Made by a program: the position numbers and the translations under genes. Shown here one piece after another: positions 27,258 to 35,000 of a stretch of DNA of 38,092 nucleotides. Origin of the DNA: Rhodospirillaceae bacterium (GTDB lineage Bacteria; Pseudomonadota; Alphaproteobacteria; UBA6615); assembly GCA_018667335.1 (NCBI GenBank), contig JABIVD010000036.1, positions 1-38,092 on the forward strand, given 5' to 3'. The first letter of the stretch is position 1. The number at the start of each line of letters is the position of its first letter. The notes beneath the pieces are model-generated. The model did not search any database, was not told the origin of the DNA, and saw nothing but the letters and a program-made list of their open reading frames with translations.

Positions 27258-28295
27258 TTATTCCGCGGCGTGCAGTTCGGCCAGCGGCCAGCGTGGGCGC
27301 GGGCGAAAGTCGAGCGTGTCGAGGCTGCCCGCACGCAGGCGCTCGATACCGGCCCATGCAACCATGGCGGCATTGTCGGTGCAAAGTGCCGGCGGCGGGG
27401 CAACCATGGACGCACCCTGTGCGGCACTGACTGTCGACAATGCCGTGCGGAGTGTCTGGTTCGCGGCGACGCCGCCTGCCGCCACCAGGACAGGTGGGAC
27501 ATTGGGGTGGCGAGCGTTGAATTCGGCCAGGGCATGCCGGCAACGGTCGGCGAGGACATCCGCGACGGCTGCCTGGAATCCGGCGGCAAGGTCCGCGGCG
27601 TCTTGCGTGTCGGGGGCGTGGCCGAGATCGAGTGCTGCCTGGCGGACAGCCGTTTTCAGACCGGAAAACGAGAAATCACATCCCGCCCTGCCCTTGAGTG
27701 GCCGCGGCAGCCGGAATCGCGTCGGATCGCCGTTGCGCGCTGCGGCCTCGACCGCCGGGCCGCCCGGAAACCCGAGCCCGAGAAGTTTCGCTGTTTTGTC
27801 GAATGCTTCGCCGATCGCATCATCCATCGTCGTGCCGAGCAACACGTGCCGCCCGACCCCCTCGACAATCAACAATTGGCAGTGGCCGCCGGAGATCAGC
27901 AGAAGCAGATACGGGAAGGCCACATCATCGGTGAGCCGGGCCGTCAGGGCGTGGGCTTCGAGATGGTTCACCGCGATGAAAGGCAGGTCGCGCGCTGCTG
28001 CGATCGCCTTGGCCGTCATCACACCGACAATGACCCCACCAATAAGGCCGGGCCCGCCGGTTGCGGCAATGCCGTCGAGCTCTTCCAGGTCGATGCCTGC
28101 TTCGTCGAGTGCGCGCGCGATGATCGAGTCCAGGTGTTCCAGATGCGCGCGTGCGGCGATCTCCGGGACCACCCCGCCGAACGGACGGTGATCGTCGAGC
28201 TGGCTGAGCACCACGTTGGATAAAATGGATCGGTCGTCGGACACGATTGCGGCCGCCGTTTCGTCGCAACTGGTTTCAATTCCGAGAACGCGCAT
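27258..28295 (-). CDS. tsaD: tRNA N6-adenosine threonylcarbamoyltransferase
   Basis: A 345-residue TsaD (Kae1/Gcp), which transfers the threonylcarbamoyl group to A37 of ANN-decoding tRNAs with TsaB and TsaE. The ASKHA fold starts with [27 protein letters not shown] and [12 protein letters not shown] give the metal-binding histidines. [12 protein letters not shown] is the nucleotide-binding loop, and [14 protein letters not shown] and [12 protein letters not shown] are also conserved. ATG 28295 gives the usual family N-terminus; ATG 28304 and 28313 are alternatives and no ribosome site decides among them. It is divergent from hemC with a 100-base gap. Confidence 0.96.
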   Translation of the reverse strand: MRVLGIETSCDETAAAIVSDDRSILSNVVLSQLDDHRPFGGVVPEIAARAHLEHLDSIIARALDEAGIDLEELDGIAATGGPGLIGGVIVGVMTAKAIAAARDLPFIAVNHLEAHALTARLTDDVAFPYLLLLISGGHCQLLIVEGVGRHVLLGTTMDDAIGEAFDKTAKLLGLGFPGGPAVEAAARNGDPTRFRLPRPLKGRAGCDFSFSGLKTAVRQAALDLGHAPDTQDAADLAAGFQAAVADVLADRCRHALAEFNARHPNVPPVLVAAGGVAANQTLRTALSTVSAAQGASMVAPPPALCTDNAAMVAWAGIERLRAGSLDTLDFRPRPRWPLAELHAAE

Positions 28296-28360
28296 GAGGA
28301 TCATATAGCCCATTTGGCTGGCGGCGTCGCATCGTCAGGAAAGTTCATTCGAGAAGCAAT

Positions 28361-28388
28361 TTTGCATTCGGCCCGCATGCCGTTATGA
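28361..28388 (+). promoter_or_regulatory. promoter-like element abutting hemC
   Basis: TTATGA (28383-28388) lies only 7 bases before the hemC ATG, with a TTTGCA-like -35 at 28361-28366 (16-base spacer). Transcription from it would begin at or next to the start codon, giving a leaderless mRNA. No Shine-Dalgarno sequence is visible before ATG 28396, which agrees with this. Confidence 0.45.
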
Positions 28389-28395
28389 GTTTCGC

Positions 28396-29319
28396 ATGAG
28401 CGATAACAAACTCCGTATTGGCACCCGGGGCAGTCCCCTTGCGCTTACCCAGGCAAACATGGTGCGCGACCTTTTGACGGCGGCCTATCCGGACGCGCCA
28501 GCACCCGAAATTGTCACGATCCGTACCACCGGGGACGCGGTCACGGATCGCCCGTTGGCCGAGCTCGGCGGGAAGGGCTTGTTCACCAAGGAGATTGACC
28601 GTGCGCAGCTGGATGGCGCGATCGATATCGCGGTGCATTCGGCCAAGGATATGGAAACCTGGCTCGTCGAAGGCATCACCATCGGTGCAGCACTGGAACG
28701 AGAAGATCCGCGCGATGCACTGATTGGAGCGGCGTCCATCGCGTCCATTCCCGAGGGTGGGCGGGTTGGTACGGCATCCCTGCGTCGCCGGGCACAATTG
28801 CTTGCATTGCGACCGGACCTGGAAACGGTGCTGTTTCGCGGCAATGTCGAGACCCGGCTGCGTAAAATAAAAGACGGCGAGGCGGATGCGACCCTGCTTG
28901 CCTATGCAGGGCTGCGCCGTTTGGGCCTGGGCGATGCGGCAGATGCTGTTCTGGATGAGGATGAGATGTTGCCCGCGGCGGGTCAGGGGATCATTGCGAT
29001 CACGAGCCGGACAGACGATGCCCGCGCCATGGACGCGCTACGGGCGATTTCTCACCCGGCGGCGGTGCTGTGTTTGCGCGCGGAGCGGGCGATGCTCGAT
29101 GCGCTCGATGGAACATGTCACACCCCGATTGCCGGACTTGCACGACTGGATGGTGATGAAATGCTCCTGACAGGCCTCGCCGCATGGCCCGATGGGCGCG
29201 GCCTGGTGCGTCTGGCGCACGCCGGCCCGGCAAACAATCCTGAATCCCTTGGCCGCGCCGTCGGTGCGGAATTGCGCACGCGGATGGGACCTGACTTCTT
29301 CGCAGCTCTCGGCGATTGA
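28396..29319 (+). CDS. hemC: hydroxymethylbilane synthase (porphobilinogen deaminase)
   Basis: A 307-residue enzyme that links four porphobilinogen units into hydroxymethylbilane in heme and tetrapyrrole synthesis. LRIGTRGSPLALTQANMV starts the protein. GLFTKEIDRAQLDGAIDIAV and HSAKDM give the catalytic Asp region, and VGTASLRRRAQL the substrate-binding Ser/Arg. LDGTCHTPIAG holds Cys241, to which the dipyrromethane cofactor is attached. It is one base upstream of hemD, and the block continues with mic60 and hemY as in many alphaproteobacteria. Confidence 0.97.
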   Translation: MSDNKLRIGTRGSPLALTQANMVRDLLTAAYPDAPAPEIVTIRTTGDAVTDRPLAELGGKGLFTKEIDRAQLDGAIDIAVHSAKDMETWLVEGITIGAALEREDPRDALIGAASIASIPEGGRVGTASLRRRAQLLALRPDLETVLFRGNVETRLRKIKDGEADATLLAYAGLRRLGLGDAADAVLDEDEMLPAAGQGIIAITSRTDDARAMDALRAISHPAAVLCLRAERAMLDALDGTCHTPIAGLARLDGDEMLLTGLAAWPDGRGLVRLAHAGPANNPESLGRAVGAELRTRMGPDFFAALGD

Positions 29320-29320
29320 T

Positions 29321-30034
29321 ATGCGCGTGTTGGTAACCCGTCCCCGGCCTGACGCGGATGAAACTGCGGCTGAATTGATTGCGCTTGGTCATGAACCAGT
29401 GATCGCGCCGCTGCTTGAGGTGACTTTCGATACGGACACCACACTCAATTTGTCGGATGCACAGGCGATCCTGATCACCAGCGCAAATGGTGTACGTGCG
29501 CTGGCGTCAGCGACAGTTCGACGGGATCTGCCTGTTTTTACCGTGGGGGACGCGAGCGCCGCTGCGGCCCGGCAAAACGGATTCGATCGAACCGAGAGCG
29601 CAGACGGAAACGTGCAGACGCTCGCTGACTTGGTCATAACTCGGCTATCACCGCCCGATGGGCAACTGGTTCATGTGGCTGGCACCGTAACGGCGGGCGA
29701 TTTGTCGGGAAAACTGGCGTTGGCGGGGTTCGAGGTCAGCCGGGCGGTGCTGTATCGCGCGGAACCGGTGCCTAATCTACCGGACGTGATAGGCGAACGC
29801 CTGAGGGGTGGCTCTCTCGATGCTGCGATATTCTTTTCCCCACGTACGGCTGCGCAGTTTGCCGAACTCGTCACATCTGAGGGATTGGTCGAGCATTGCG
29901 GCCGGACTGTCGCGGTCGCTTTGTCTGGTGCGGTCGCGGAGAAGCTTACAAATTTGGCGTTTTCAGACATCCGAATTGCGGAAACGCCCGACCAGGTGAG
30001 CCTGTTTCGCGCTTTGGGTGCGGCGAAGACATAG
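29321..30034 (+). CDS. hemD: uroporphyrinogen-III synthase
   Basis: A 237-residue HemD-family protein that closes and isomerises hydroxymethylbilane to uroporphyrinogen III. The N-terminus MRVLVTRPRPDADETAAELI is typical. AILITSANGVRAL, TVGDASAAAARQNGF, VHVAGTVTAGDLSGKL and AIFFSPRTAAQFAELV mark the two-domain fold, which is weakly conserved in general. ATG 29321 follows the hemC stop by one base. The open frame to 29192 overlaps hemC and is rejected. A 117-base repeat-bearing gap separates it from mic60. Confidence 0.92.
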   Translation: MRVLVTRPRPDADETAAELIALGHEPVIAPLLEVTFDTDTTLNLSDAQAILITSANGVRALASATVRRDLPVFTVGDASAAAARQNGFDRTESADGNVQTLADLVITRLSPPDGQLVHVAGTVTAGDLSGKLALAGFEVSRAVLYRAEPVPNLPDVIGERLRGGSLDAAIFFSPRTAAQFAELVTSEGLVEHCGRTVAVALSGAVAEKLTNLAFSDIRIAETPDQVSLFRALGAAKT

Positions 30035-30053
30035 ACGTACGCCCGGTACAGTG

Positions 30054-30090
30054 CGGGATGCCGGGATGATGTCGGGATGATGTCGGGATT
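30054..30090. repeat. 11-base tandem repeats after hemD
   Basis: CGGGATGATGT is repeated at 30062-30072 and 30073-30083, with partial copies CGGGATG (30054) and CGGGATT (30084). They sit in the hemD-mic60 gap, shortly after the hemD stop. Confidence 0.8.
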
Positions 30091-30114
30091 CTGTGGCGGA
30101 AGAACCTGAACAGG

Positions 30115-30138
30115 CGTATGTACGCATGAGTACGTACG
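30115..30138. promoter_or_regulatory. inverted repeat just upstream of mic60
   Basis: CGTATGTAC (30115-30123) and GTACGTACG (30130-30138) form a dyad with one mismatch and a 6-base centre, ending 13 bases before the mic60 ATG. GTAC occurs five times in the hemD-mic60 gap (30037, 30046, 30120, 30130, 30134). It could be an operator or an RNA hairpin affecting translation. Confidence 0.5.
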
Positions 30139-30151
30139 AATAAAGCGGAAC

Positions 30152-31555
30152 ATGACCATGCGTGATGAAACAGATCAGCCGGCAAGCAAGATCGTCGATG
30201 CCTTTGGCGGTATTCGCCCGATGGCGGCGCGGTTAGACGTCCCGGTGAGCACCGTTCAGGGCTGGAAACAGCGAGACACCATCCCGGCTGCGCGGATGGA
30301 AGCTATTCGCGCGGCTGCCGCGGCGGAGGGAATCGACCTGTCATCAGGCAGCACGGGTGCCGCGGGTCCGTCCGAATCAAACAGTTCGAAGGAACAGGAC
30401 GAGACGAGGGAAGAACGCGACGTGTCACCCGGGAGCGGAAAACCCGAGCCTCGGGATCGCGCGACATCTCCCGCCCGCGGTGGTGGGCTCGCGATTTTGG
30501 CCCTCGCGGTCGCGATCGGCGTCGGTGGCTGGGTCTGGTGGTCGACCATGGGACCGGGCGCGAGTGATGGCGACAATGCCCGTTTCTCAGCGCTTGAAGG
30601 CCGGGTCGCACGTCTTGCCGAGACCAATGGAGATGGCGCGCCGGCTGCAGACCCGGCGGCGTTGGCGTCCCTGACCCAGGAAGTGGCGGCGCTGCGCATC
30701 CAATTGTCCAAACTGTCGCCGCCGGATATGGAAACCGCCCTCGCGCCGTTGCGGGCCGAGATAGACGGGTTGCGTGATGCACTCGCGGCGGGGGGCGGAA
30801 ATGGGACGTCCTCTGATCCCGCGATTCTCGCCCGGCTCGACGTTCTCGACGTCGAGATACAGAACGCAATCCAAATTGCCTCCACGAACATACAGGCCAT
30901 GTCCGGCGGGATCTTGGAGTTCGATGCGAAGCTCAAGGCGCTGACGGCGGCACAGGCCGCATTGGAATCGCAGATTGCCGCGCTGGGCGCCGGAAGAGAC
31001 GCCGACGACGCGGCAATGTCTCGCGCATCGGTACTGGCGCTTGCGGCAGGTCAGTTGCGGACCGCGCTGGAACGCGGTGCACCGTTCGCGGGGCCTCTGA
31101 ACACGGCGGGGTCATTGGGTGACGCCGACCCGACATTGAACACGGCGTTCGAGATGCTTCGCGTATCTGCAGAGACCGGCGTGGCGACAGCGCCTGCGCT
31201 CGAGCTTTCGTTCGCAAATTTGATTCCGGAACTACTGGCCGCGGGCAGACGCGGCGAGACCGGTGATCTTGTCGATCGCCTGACGGGTCGGATCAACGAC
31301 ATCGTTCGCATCCGTCGGACCGGGGCAGATGTGCAAGGCAATGATATCGAGGCCCGGATTGCGCGCGCCGAAATATTGCTGGCGGATCGTAATGTCGCGA
31401 ATGTCATGTCGGAGCTCAAGGATGTTGGTGGCACGCCGGGTGAGATCCTCTCGCCCTGGATGACCCGCGCACAGGCGCATCTCGATGCGCAGGATGCGCT
31501 CGCGGTGATCGAGGCGCAGGCGATTGCCCGGCTGCGCGCCGAGGGCGGTTCGTGA
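30152..31555 (+). CDS. Mic60/mitofilin-like membrane protein with N-terminal HTH-like segment
   Basis: A 467-residue protein in the position held by alphaproteobacterial Mic60 (between hemD and hemY). One transmembrane helix is at about 112-131 (LAILALAVAIGVGGWVWW). Residues about 144-290 are coiled-coil-like (LEGRVARLAE, LTQEVAALRIQLSKL, LKALTAAQAALESQIAAL). The C-terminal part (about 300-467) resembles the mitofilin core, ending DALAVIEAQAIARLRAE. Mic60 shapes inner-membrane invaginations and contacts the outer membrane. Unusually, residues 11-60 look like a helix-turn-helix: KIVDAFGGIRPMAARLDVPV then STVQGWKQRDTIP, as in YdaS/Cro-like or carph-isopro segments. The stop overlaps the hemY ATG (TGATG). 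Confidence 0.82.
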   Translation: MTMRDETDQPASKIVDAFGGIRPMAARLDVPVSTVQGWKQRDTIPAARMEAIRAAAAAEGIDLSSGSTGAAGPSESNSSKEQDETREERDVSPGSGKPEPRDRATSPARGGGLAILALAVAIGVGGWVWWSTMGPGASDGDNARFSALEGRVARLAETNGDGAPAADPAALASLTQEVAALRIQLSKLSPPDMETALAPLRAEIDGLRDALAAGGGNGTSSDPAILARLDVLDVEIQNAIQIASTNIQAMSGGILEFDAKLKALTAAQAALESQIAALGAGRDADDAAMSRASVLALAAGQLRTALERGAPFAGPLNTAGSLGDADPTLNTAFEMLRVSAETGVATAPALELSFANLIPELLAAGRRGETGDLVDRLTGRINDIVRIRRTGADVQGNDIEARIARAEILLADRNVANVMSELKDVGGTPGEILSPWMTRAQAHLDAQDALAVIEAQAIARLRAEGGS

Positions 31556-32937
31556 TGCTTCGTTTCCTGATCTATGTGGCCGAAGTTGCCATCGTGGTGG
31601 CGGTCGCCGTCTGGCTCGCCAACCGCCCCGGCGTGGTGTCGCTCGACTGGGAGGGGTGGCGTGTCGAGACCTCGGTGGGAATTCTTGCGCTTTCGGCATT
31701 CCTCCTGGCCGTGACCGCTGCGGGTATTTTTGCCGTTTGGCGCTGGATTCGGCGCCGGCCGCGTGAATGGTCGATGCGACGACGCCTGAGCAGGCAAGAG
31801 GCAGGCGTGCGGGCGTTGTCAGATGGTCTGGTCGCGATCGCGTCAGGCGATGCTGACAATGCACGCAAACATACGCGCCGTGTTGGATCGCTGCTCGATC
31901 ATGCGCCTGTGACTTTGTTGCTCGAGGCACAGACAGCGCAGATCGCCGGTGACGAAGCGGCGGCGCGCGCCGCGTTCGAGCGCATGACGCAGAATGAGGA
32001 AACAGAGTTTCTTGGCCTGCGTGGTCTGATCACCGACGCTTTGAGAGAAGGCGATGACACGCGCGCTCTGTCATACGCGAAGCGCGCCTACGCGCTGAAG
32101 CCGCGCACCCCATGGGTGGTTGATTCAATGGTGTCGCTGCTGAGCCGGGCCGGGGACTGGCGCGAAGCCCAGCGGCTGATTGAGGAATCCCAGAAATCGA
32201 AACGCAGTTCGTCCGCGCAGGCGCGCCGGCAGCAGGCGGCCTTGCTCACAGAGCGCGCTCGTGTCGCCAGGAGTTCGGGCGAGGCAGCCGATGCCTATGC
32301 GCAAGCGCGCAAAGCCAACGAGCTTGATCCCGCTCTGGTCCCGGCGGCCAGCCTGCTCGCGCAACTCGTGGCCGAAGATGGTCGCGCGCGGCGTGCGCGA
32401 AAATTTTTAGAGAAATCCTGGGTGGCTGCGCCCCATCCCGACCTGCGCGATGTTTATCTCGGCCTGCTCGGCCCGCAGACGCCCCCCCTCGAAACCTACA
32501 AGGCGGTTGAGGCGTTGGTTCGGTCGACACCGGAACACCCGGAAAGTCACCTCGCGCTGGCCCGTGCGGCTCTCGATGCGAACCTGTGGGGTGAAGCTCA
32601 CCGGCGGCTCGACGAGCTTCAGGCGGTTGCGCCGACTGCGGGTGTTTATCGTCTACGGGCGCGGCTCGCCGATGAGGACGCAGAAGATATGACAACGCCG
32701 GCTGAATGGCTGGAGCTCGCGGCCAGCGCCGAGTCTGATCGTGCATGGGTATGCGGCGATTGCGGCACCGTCGCGGATGACTGGTCTGCTGTGTGTGGTC
32801 ACTGCGGCGCATTTGCGACGCTGGGCTGGTCACAGCCGCCACGAATTCACCGGGCGCTCGCCCATAGCGGTGGTGACGATTCGATTACCAACGCGCCGGA
32901 AACACTGTCGTCCGCCGGGGTTCCAGGCTCTGCCTGA
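31555..32937 (+). CDS. hemY: HemY-family TPR membrane protein with C-terminal zinc ribbon
   Basis: A 460-residue protein of the proteobacterial HemY family (not the protoporphyrinogen oxidase of that name). Two N-terminal membrane helices are visible (about 4-22 and 42-65, ending WRWIRRRP). A TPR-rich cytosolic/periplasmic part follows (KRAYALKPRTPWVVDSMVSL, KANELDPALVPAASLLAQLV). Near the C-terminus Cys400, Cys403, Cys414 and Cys417 in WVCGDCGTVADDWSAVCGHC form a rubredoxin-like zinc ribbon similar in layout to that of LapB. The ATG shares a base with the mic60 stop. Its exact role in heme metabolism is unclear for the family. Confidence 0.88.
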   Translation: MLRFLIYVAEVAIVVAVAVWLANRPGVVSLDWEGWRVETSVGILALSAFLLAVTAAGIFAVWRWIRRRPREWSMRRRLSRQEAGVRALSDGLVAIASGDADNARKHTRRVGSLLDHAPVTLLLEAQTAQIAGDEAAARAAFERMTQNEETEFLGLRGLITDALREGDDTRALSYAKRAYALKPRTPWVVDSMVSLLSRAGDWREAQRLIEESQKSKRSSSAQARRQQAALLTERARVARSSGEAADAYAQARKANELDPALVPAASLLAQLVAEDGRARRARKFLEKSWVAAPHPDLRDVYLGLLGPQTPPLETYKAVEALVRSTPEHPESHLALARAALDANLWGEAHRRLDELQAVAPTAGVYRLRARLADEDAEDMTTPAEWLELAASAESDRAWVCGDCGTVADDWSAVCGHCGAFATLGWSQPPRIHRALAHSGGDDSITNAPETLSSAGVPGSA

Positions 32938-33035
32938 TCGTGCCGAGTGACAAGCAGAGGCGGTGTAAAGCCTTTGCTAACCAAATTTGCGTTCAATGAC
33001 ATCTGATTTCCGGCTGCGCCGCGAACGTCCGAAAG

Positions 33036-35000
33036 ATGTCGATGACCGAACTATCATTGTTCCAGCAGAATCTAATTTTCCTCGACGCCGCGTTGCCCGG
33101 TGTCGCGTCGCTAGCGCGGCGATCCACCGACACGATTACGCAGCCTGTACTCGACGAGACAGGACGGGCGATCGATATCGATATTGGCGGAGCCCGGCTC
33201 TACAACCAGAATGCCATCGACTTTGCGCGCGCGCAGGTTGAATCCTGGCGGAAATCCCCGATGCGCGTCGTTGTCGGGTGCCCCGAACCGGACTCACTTT
33301 CAGACCCGTGCACGAAGGCATTGTCGACCGAACTCGCCGCCTGCGCCGGGGACTCTCTGCTTCCTATGCCGCCCGTCGAACAAGCGGGAATGCTTGTGGT
33401 TATAGGGGTTGGTCTCGGGCTGCATGTGCCGAAATTGCTTGAGAAAATTAAGCCGCGCCATGTGGTTCTGATCGAACCGATGGAAGAATTTCTTGTGCAC
33501 AGTCTGCATGCACTGGACTGGCGGGCCCTGTCAGATCACTGCACGGCACAGAATGCATCGCTTGACGTCATCGTCCAGCTTGATCCGCGGGCCGCACAGA
33601 ACGAACTCGACGAGCTGATGACACGATTTGGCGCATCGGCCGTGGATGGGGCCTACGCCTATGTTCACTATCAGACCGACACGACGATCGCGATCACGCG
33701 GGCATTTCATGAGCTCGTCGGCATGAAATCGATCATGCAGGGGTATTACAGCGACGAGAAACTCATGATCGAGAACACAGTGTCGAATGTCGACACGCAT
33801 GAATTCTGGATGATCGATGGGGCATATCAGGCGCCGCATGATCTGGCGGCATTCATCATCGGCTCCGGGCCGTCGCTCGATCGATCGATCGAGGCCATCC
33901 GCGCTTGGAAGGGACATGCGGTCGTCTTCTGCGCGGGGTCCGCTCTCCAGACGCTTCTGAGCGCCGGGATCAAGCCGGACTTCCAGATCGAGAAAGAGAA
34001 CAACGAGACCACAGAAGCCCGTATTGCCCACATCTTTGAGCGCTCCGGCGGAGACAATGAAACATTCGGTGTCGACCTGATGGCCTCGGTTTCAGTGAAG
34101 GCCGGCGTGACGCGCTTGTTTGACGACAAATTCCTGTTTCACCGAGAGTTTCTGAGTTCCTCGCGGATGTTTGGCGATGCCCATGATCCGGTTGTCGGTA
34201 CGGGCCCGTTTTCGGCGAACACCGCGATGGCGCTCGCGACCACATTGGGCTTCCGGAAGGTCTACCTGTTCGGCTGCGATTGCGGGTCTGTCGATCCGGC
34301 GGCGCATCATGCGAATGACACGGTCTACAACACGCGTGAGGGACACGCTCAAGGGCACAACGATATGCCGATCCAGGTGCCGGGAAACTTTGGCGGCCCC
34401 GCCTGGACCAACTCCTACTACCTCTGGAGCCGCTGGGTCTTCGAGACGGTGATCTCCAGCGCGGAAGTGACCGCATTCAATTGCAGCGACGGCGTCGCGA
34501 TACCAGGAACGCTGCCGGTGCACCCCGAGGATCTGGAGATTCCCGGTGCGGGGCTGGACAAGGCGAAAGTGGTGCGGGCGATCAAGAATGCCGGCCGTCA
34601 TTTCAACGCCGGTCAGTATATGGCCACTCAGGACGCCGAAGGCCGGCTTCGGGTCTGGCATGAATTCGCCCTGGAGATGCGCGCATTCTTGGATGATGTC
34701 CTGCCGGCGGCAGAGCATCTCCATGATTTCGAAGCTGCGCTCACCGAGTTCCTGAATCGATGCGATGAAGAATATGGCGGGGTGGTCGTCCCTCTCAGCG
34801 GTTCTGCCCGCGGCATGCCGCCTGTCGCCGGCTACTACATAAACCGCGCCGCCGATGCAGACGCGCATGCGCGGATGATGGGCATATTTCGCGACGTGTT
34901 CCGCACGCATATCGAGAATATTCTCGACGATGCGACCGGGCTCCTGGAGAGGATCGCGGCGGACCATACAGGTGCCAATGAACTGAGGGCCGCAGGATGA
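33036..35000 (+). CDS. Maf-like DUF115 protein (motility-associated glycosyltransferase candidate)
   Basis: A 654-residue DUF115/6-hydroxymethylpterin-pyrophosphokinase-like protein. The N-terminal region (about 1-240) includes MLVVIGVGLGLHVPKLLEKI and HVVLIEPMEEF. The DUF115 core (about 265-440) has LAAFIIGSGPSLDRSIEAIR, FCAGSALQTLLSAGIKPDF and VGTGPFSANTAMALATTLGF, then VYLFGCDCG. The C-terminus is helical. Maf proteins of flagellated bacteria transfer nonulosonic acids to flagellin, and this gene heads an operon with a LegG-type epimerase, which fits that role. An ATG two codons downstream is an alternative start. The 98 bases upstream show no clear promoter or flagellar sigma site. Confidence 0.85.
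   Translation: MSMTELSLFQQNLIFLDAALPGVASLARRSTDTITQPVLDETGRAIDIDIGGARLYNQNAIDFARAQVESWRKSPMRVVVGCPEPDSLSDPCTKALSTELAACAGDSLLPMPPVEQAGMLVVIGVGLGLHVPKLLEKIKPRHVVLIEPMEEFLVHSLHALDWRALSDHCTAQNASLDVIVQLDPRAAQNELDELMTRFGASAVDGAYAYVHYQTDTTIAITRAFHELVGMKSIMQGYYSDEKLMIENTVSNVDTHEFWMIDGAYQAPHDLAAFIIGSGPSLDRSIEAIRAWKGHAVVFCAGSALQTLLSAGIKPDFQIEKENNETTEARIAHIFERSGGDNETFGVDLMASVSVKAGVTRLFDDKFLFHREFLSSSRMFGDAHDPVVGTGPFSANTAMALATTLGFRKVYLFGCDCGSVDPAAHHANDTVYNTREGHAQGHNDMPIQVPGNFGGPAWTNSYYLWSRWVFETVISSAEVTAFNCSDGVAIPGTLPVHPEDLEIPGAGLDKAKVVRAIKNAGRHFNAGQYMATQDAEGRLRVWHEFALEMRAFLDDVLPAAEHLHDFEAALTEFLNRCDEEYGGVVVPLSGSARGMPPVAGYYINRAADADAHARMMGIFRDVFRTHIENILDDATGLLERIAADHTGANELRAAG

Noticed and set aside
30054-30090. 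Possible CRISPR-like repeat
   Set aside because: Units are 11 bases, directly adjacent without spacers, and no cas gene is present.
33036-35000. Assignment as a pterin pyrophosphokinase
   Set aside because: The DUF115 family shares a fold with that enzyme, but the length, the N-terminal region and the LegG neighbour fit the Maf group better.
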